This document shows, in pieces, positions 5,029-7,397 of a stretch of DNA of 7,397 nucleotides (position 1 is the stretch's first letter; each line of letters opens with the position of its first letter). The notes under the pieces are model-generated. The model searched no databases. It was not told the origin of the DNA and was given only the letters and a program-made list of their open reading frames with translations. The position numbers and the translations under genes are program-made. Where the stretch lies: contig WRNF01000084.1 of the NCBI GenBank assembly GCA_009776715.1, positions 1 to 7,397 on the forward strand, given 5' to 3'. The stretch is from Treponema sp. GTDB lineage: Bacteria > Spirochaetota > Spirochaetia > Treponematales > Breznakiellaceae.

Positions 5029-6423
5029 ATGGAAGAGCAATTAAACGAATACCAGGGTAAAGCAACCATGGATAAAATCACCTCGCTGGCAAAGCGGCGG
5101 GGCTTTGTGTTTCAGTCTTCGGAGATTTACGGCGGCCAGAACGGGGCCTGGGATTACGGGCCTTTGGGCATAGAGCTGAAAAACCGCATCGCGGGGGCCT
5201 GGTGGAAGGAAATGACCCAGCTCCACGACGATATTGTGGGCCTTGACGCGGCGATTTTGATGCATCCCCGCACCTGGGAGGCTTCCGGCCATGTGGAAAA
5301 TTTTACCGATCCGCTGGTGGACTGTAAAAAATGCAAGGCCCGCTTCCGGGCGGATCAGATCCCCGAAGAAAACCTCGCGGCGAAAAAATGCCCGGAATGT
5401 GAAGGCGAGCTGACCGACACCCGCAAATTCAACCTGATGTTCAAAACCCACATCGGGCCGGCGGAGGACACAGCGAGCGTCATCTACCTTAGGCCGGAAA
5501 CCGCCCAGGGAATATACGTCAACTACAAAAACATCATCCAGTCGAACCGGATGAAGATCCCCTTCGGCATCGCCCAGATTGGCAAGGCCTTCCGCAACGA
5601 AATTGTCACCAAAAACTTTATTTTCAGGACCTGCGAATTTGAGCAGATGGAGATGCAGTACTTTGTAAAGCCCGGCACCGACGAGGAATGGTTTGTCGAG
5701 TGGAAAAAACGCCGCTGGGCCTATTACGACAAACTCGGCGTAAAAATGGATCATCTGCGCTGGCACCAGCACGGGCCGGGCGAACTTGCCCATTACGCCA
5801 AAGACGCTTACGATATCGAATACCTTTTCCCCATGGGCTGGAGGGAGCTTGAAGGCGTGCACAACCGCACAGACTACGATCTTAGCCGCCATACCCAGTA
5901 CTCCGGCAAGGATATGCAGTACATAGACCAGGACAACAACAACGAGCGGTACATTCCCTACATCATCGAAACATCGGCGGGCCTTACCCGGAACGTGCTG
6001 ATGATCCTCTGCGACGCCTATGACGAAGAGCAGGTCACCGACAAGGGCAGTGCCGCTTCCGAAGGAAGCGCGGACGATATTAGAACGGTGCTGCGCTTCC
6101 ACCCCAGCCTGGCGCCGGTTACCGTCGCCGTGCTGCCCCTGATGAAAAAAGACGGCCTTGCCGAAATGGCCCAGGATATACGCACGGAATTAAAGGAAGA
6201 CTTCGCCACCGACTACGACCAGGCCGGCGCCATCGGCCGCCGCTACCGGCGCCAGGACGAGGCGGGAACACCTTTCTGCGTAACCGTGGACTACCAGTCA
6301 AAGGATGACAATACCGTCACCCTGCGCTTCCGCGATTCAATGGAACAGATACGCGTTCCCAAGGCGGAACTCGCATCCCGGCTGCGCCAGGAGATAAAAA
6401 CGTACAAACGGGCAGCAAAGTAA
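5029..6423 (+). CDS. glyS: Glycyl-tRNA synthetase, single-chain alpha-2 type
   Basis: A 464-residue class II aminoacyl-tRNA synthetase that charges tRNA-Gly with glycine using ATP in the cytoplasm. It is the homodimeric type, not the two-subunit GlyQ/GlyS type, and is full length for this class. Seen are RRGFVFQSSEIYGG (23-36), motif 1 region WDYGPLGIELKN (41-52), a four-cysteine zinc knuckle (Cys99, Cys102, Cys121, Cys124), motif 2 FRNE (188-191) leading to FRTCEFEQMEMQYF (199-212), motif 3 region ETSAGLTRNVL (314-324), and a C-terminal anticodon-binding domain starting near PVTVAVLPL (363-371). Many relatives have Arg where Cys202 sits. Start choice is uncertain: ATG 5029 has no ribosome binding site but fits a leaderless message; ATG 5068 (MDKITSLAKRRG) has only a weak AGGG upstream. 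GC-rich composition contrasts with the preceding genes. A hairpin terminator follows. Confidence 0.95.
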   Translation: MEEQLNEYQGKATMDKITSLAKRRGFVFQSSEIYGGQNGAWDYGPLGIELKNRIAGAWWKEMTQLHDDIVGLDAAILMHPRTWEASGHVENFTDPLVDCKKCKARFRADQIPEENLAAKKCPECEGELTDTRKFNLMFKTHIGPAEDTASVIYLRPETAQGIYVNYKNIIQSNRMKIPFGIAQIGKAFRNEIVTKNFIFRTCEFEQMEMQYFVKPGTDEEWFVEWKKRRWAYYDKLGVKMDHLRWHQHGPGELAHYAKDAYDIEYLFPMGWRELEGVHNRTDYDLSRHTQYSGKDMQYIDQDNNNERYIPYIIETSAGLTRNVLMILCDAYDEEQVTDKGSAASEGSADDIRTVLRFHPSLAPVTVAVLPLMKKDGLAEMAQDIRTELKEDFATDYDQAGAIGRRYRRQDEAGTPFCVTVDYQSKDDNTVTLRFRDSMEQIRVPKAELASRLRQEIKTYKRAAK

Positions 6424-6429
6424 TTTCCC

Positions 6430-6474
6430 GGGCTGTCTGGGAAGCAGCCAACTTCCCGGACTGCCCCATTTCTT
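6430..6474 (+). terminator. Intrinsic terminator after glyS
   Basis: Arms GGGCTGTCTGGGAAG (6430-6444) and CTTCCCGGACTGCCC (6452-6466) form a 15-bp stem with one T/T mismatch and one G-T pair around a 7-nt loop, followed by CATTTCTT. The stem is strong, the T run modest. It starts 7 nt after the glyS stop, which supports separate transcription of the next gene. Confidence 0.7.
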
Positions 6475-6501
6475 GTAAAAACCGGTTTTCTGCTGTAGTA
6501 T
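6473..6501 (+). promoter_or_regulatory. Candidate promoter for a leaderless lipoprotein transcript
   Basis: TTGTAA (6473-6478) and TAGTAT (6496-6501) are spaced 17 nt apart. The -10 box ends 6 nt before the GTG start, so the expected transcription start coincides with the start codon. It lies immediately after the glyS terminator. Confidence 0.5.
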
Positions 6502-6507
6502 TACGCC

Positions 6508-7397
6508 GTGGCATATAAAAAAAATACAGCAAAAAAAATATTGTTTTTTTTATGCCCAGTGTTTCTCTTCGCCGGCTCCTGCGCAAGCACCGGCTCTTTT
6601 AACGCAATTGACGGCGAGCTTGGTTACAGCCGTTATGCCGAAAGCATAGCCCTTCTGGAAAAAAACAAAAAATTCCTTTACTCGAACAGGGACACGGTAC
6701 TGTACTGCCTGGACAAGGGAATGTTAAGCCATTACGCCCAGCTTTACGCCGATTCGTCCCGGCTGCTTGAGGACGGCGAAAGGGCAATTGAAGAAGCGTT
6801 TACCAAAAGCGTCACCCAGGAAATTTCCGCGTTTTTAATTAATGACAATGCCCGCGACTACGGCGGCGAGGACTACGAAGACATCTACATCAATGTTTTT
6901 AACGCCCTCAATTACCATCACCGCGGAGAGCCGGAAGGGGCAATGGTAGAGATACGGAGGATGAACAGCAAACTTGAGTACCTCGCCTTCAAGTACGACG
7001 CCTCCCTTGCCAGGCTCCGGAAAAAAGCCCAGGAGGACAGCAGCGTTTCCATGCCGCCGGAACCGGCCCGCCCGGCCCAATTCAGCAATTCCGCCCTTGC
7101 CCGCTATCTGGGAATGCTTTTTTACCGGGGGGCCGGCCTCCATGACAGCGCGAGAATAGACAGGGACTGGCTTCGCGCGGCTTTTGCCGGTTCTCCCGCC
7201 GTTTACAAACAGCCTGTGCCGTCGTCCATTTCGGGCGAACTTGCCATTCCCGAAGGCATGGCGCGGCTTAACGTTTTATCTTTCGCGGGGCTTTCCCCCG
7301 TAAAGCGGGAAGCCGTTATGAGGCTCCCCATTGGAAACGGGCGCTGGATAAAGATAGCCCTTCCCGAAATGGCGAGCCGCCGCTCCTCGGTTAGCAG
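6508..7397 (+). CDS. COG3014-like lipoprotein, N-terminal part (3' end outside window)
   Basis: At least 296 residues; the frame stays open to the window end. Translation from GTG 6508 gives MAYKKNTAKKILFFLCPVF then LFAGSC, a lipoprotein signal peptide with Cys25 and a relaxed spirochaete-style lipobox. An in-frame TAG at 6496-6498 prevents an earlier start, and there is no Shine-Dalgarno sequence. The mature part is helical: YAESIALLEKNKKFLYSNRD, then TVLYCLDKGMLSHYAQLYADS, then YGGEDYEDIYINVFNALNY (118-136) and EGAMVEIRRMNSKLEYL (143-159). These blocks match what I know of the COG3014 family of uncharacterised TPR-like bacterial lipoproteins. A Pro-rich linker follows near 180-190. Its job is unknown; envelope anchoring is predicted. 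The first 15 codons hold three 8-nt homopolymer runs. GC-rich composition matches glyS. Confidence 0.8.
   Translation, partial: MAYKKNTAKKILFFLCPVFLFAGSCASTGSFNAIDGELGYSRYAESIALLEKNKKFLYSNRDTVLYCLDKGMLSHYAQLYADSSRLLEDGERAIEEAFTKSVTQEISAFLINDNARDYGGEDYEDIYINVFNALNYHHRGEPEGAMVEIRRMNSKLEYLAFKYDASLARLRKKAQEDSSVSMPPEPARPAQFSNSALARYLGMLFYRGAGLHDSARIDRDWLRAAFAGSPAVYKQPVPSSISGELAIPEGMARLNVLSFAGLSPVKREAVMRLPIGNGRWIKIALPEMASRRSSVS

Noticed and set aside
5041..6102. Long open frame (353 codons) on the minus strand opposite glyS
   Set aside because: It lies wholly inside a certain glyS gene and its translation shows no domain. Long antisense frames are common opposite GC-rich genes.

Overview
The window most resembles a gut-type spirochaete, probably Treponema or a close relative. 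This is an inference, not a database match. It rests on a single-chain glycyl-tRNA synthetase, two lipoproteins with relaxed lipoboxes, a fibre-degrading GH5 enzyme, and GC-rich housekeeping genes that flank AT-rich accessory DNA.

Layout. (1) 2-1197, GC-rich: the 3' end of a YfcC/DcuC-type membrane carrier (+) converges on a small, degenerate SDR-like protein (-). (2) 1198-1498: a gene-free stretch holding a 133-bp MITE-like element (three hairpins inside 16-bp terminal inverted repeats), a further perfect hairpin and a likely promoter. (3) 1499-4865, clearly AT-rich: a membrane acyltransferase-3 protein whose middle is interrupted in frame by three palindromes, then a frameshifted and truncated HEPN-domain gene, then a secreted GH5 endoglucanase lipoprotein with an unassigned C-terminal module. 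(4) 4866-7397, GC-rich again: glycyl-tRNA synthetase, a hairpin terminator, and the 5' part of a COG3014-like lipoprotein that runs off the window.

The most interesting material is the repeat system. A 32-nt palindrome built around GTTGTTC-GAAAC occurs three times: inside the acyltransferase reading frame (2146-2177), just after that gene (2822-2855), and as a broken, inverted copy after the endoglucanase (4916-4940). The last two flank the HEPN remnant plus endoglucanase as inverted repeats. The intragenic copy sits in a cluster of three hairpins that adds roughly 40 codons to a loop between membrane helices, much like the in-frame palindromic elements known from Rickettsia. The AT-rich block therefore looks like acquired DNA bounded and punctuated by small palindromic elements.

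Two further points. glyS and the following lipoprotein gene lack a Shine-Dalgarno sequence, and each has a -10-like hexamer ending exactly 6 nt before its start codon, which suggests leaderless transcripts. The lipoprotein gene also opens with three 8-nt homopolymer runs, a possible phase-variation site. I see no single operon of cooperating genes. The GH5 enzyme may serve plant-polysaccharide breakdown, and the acyltransferase may modify a surface glycan.
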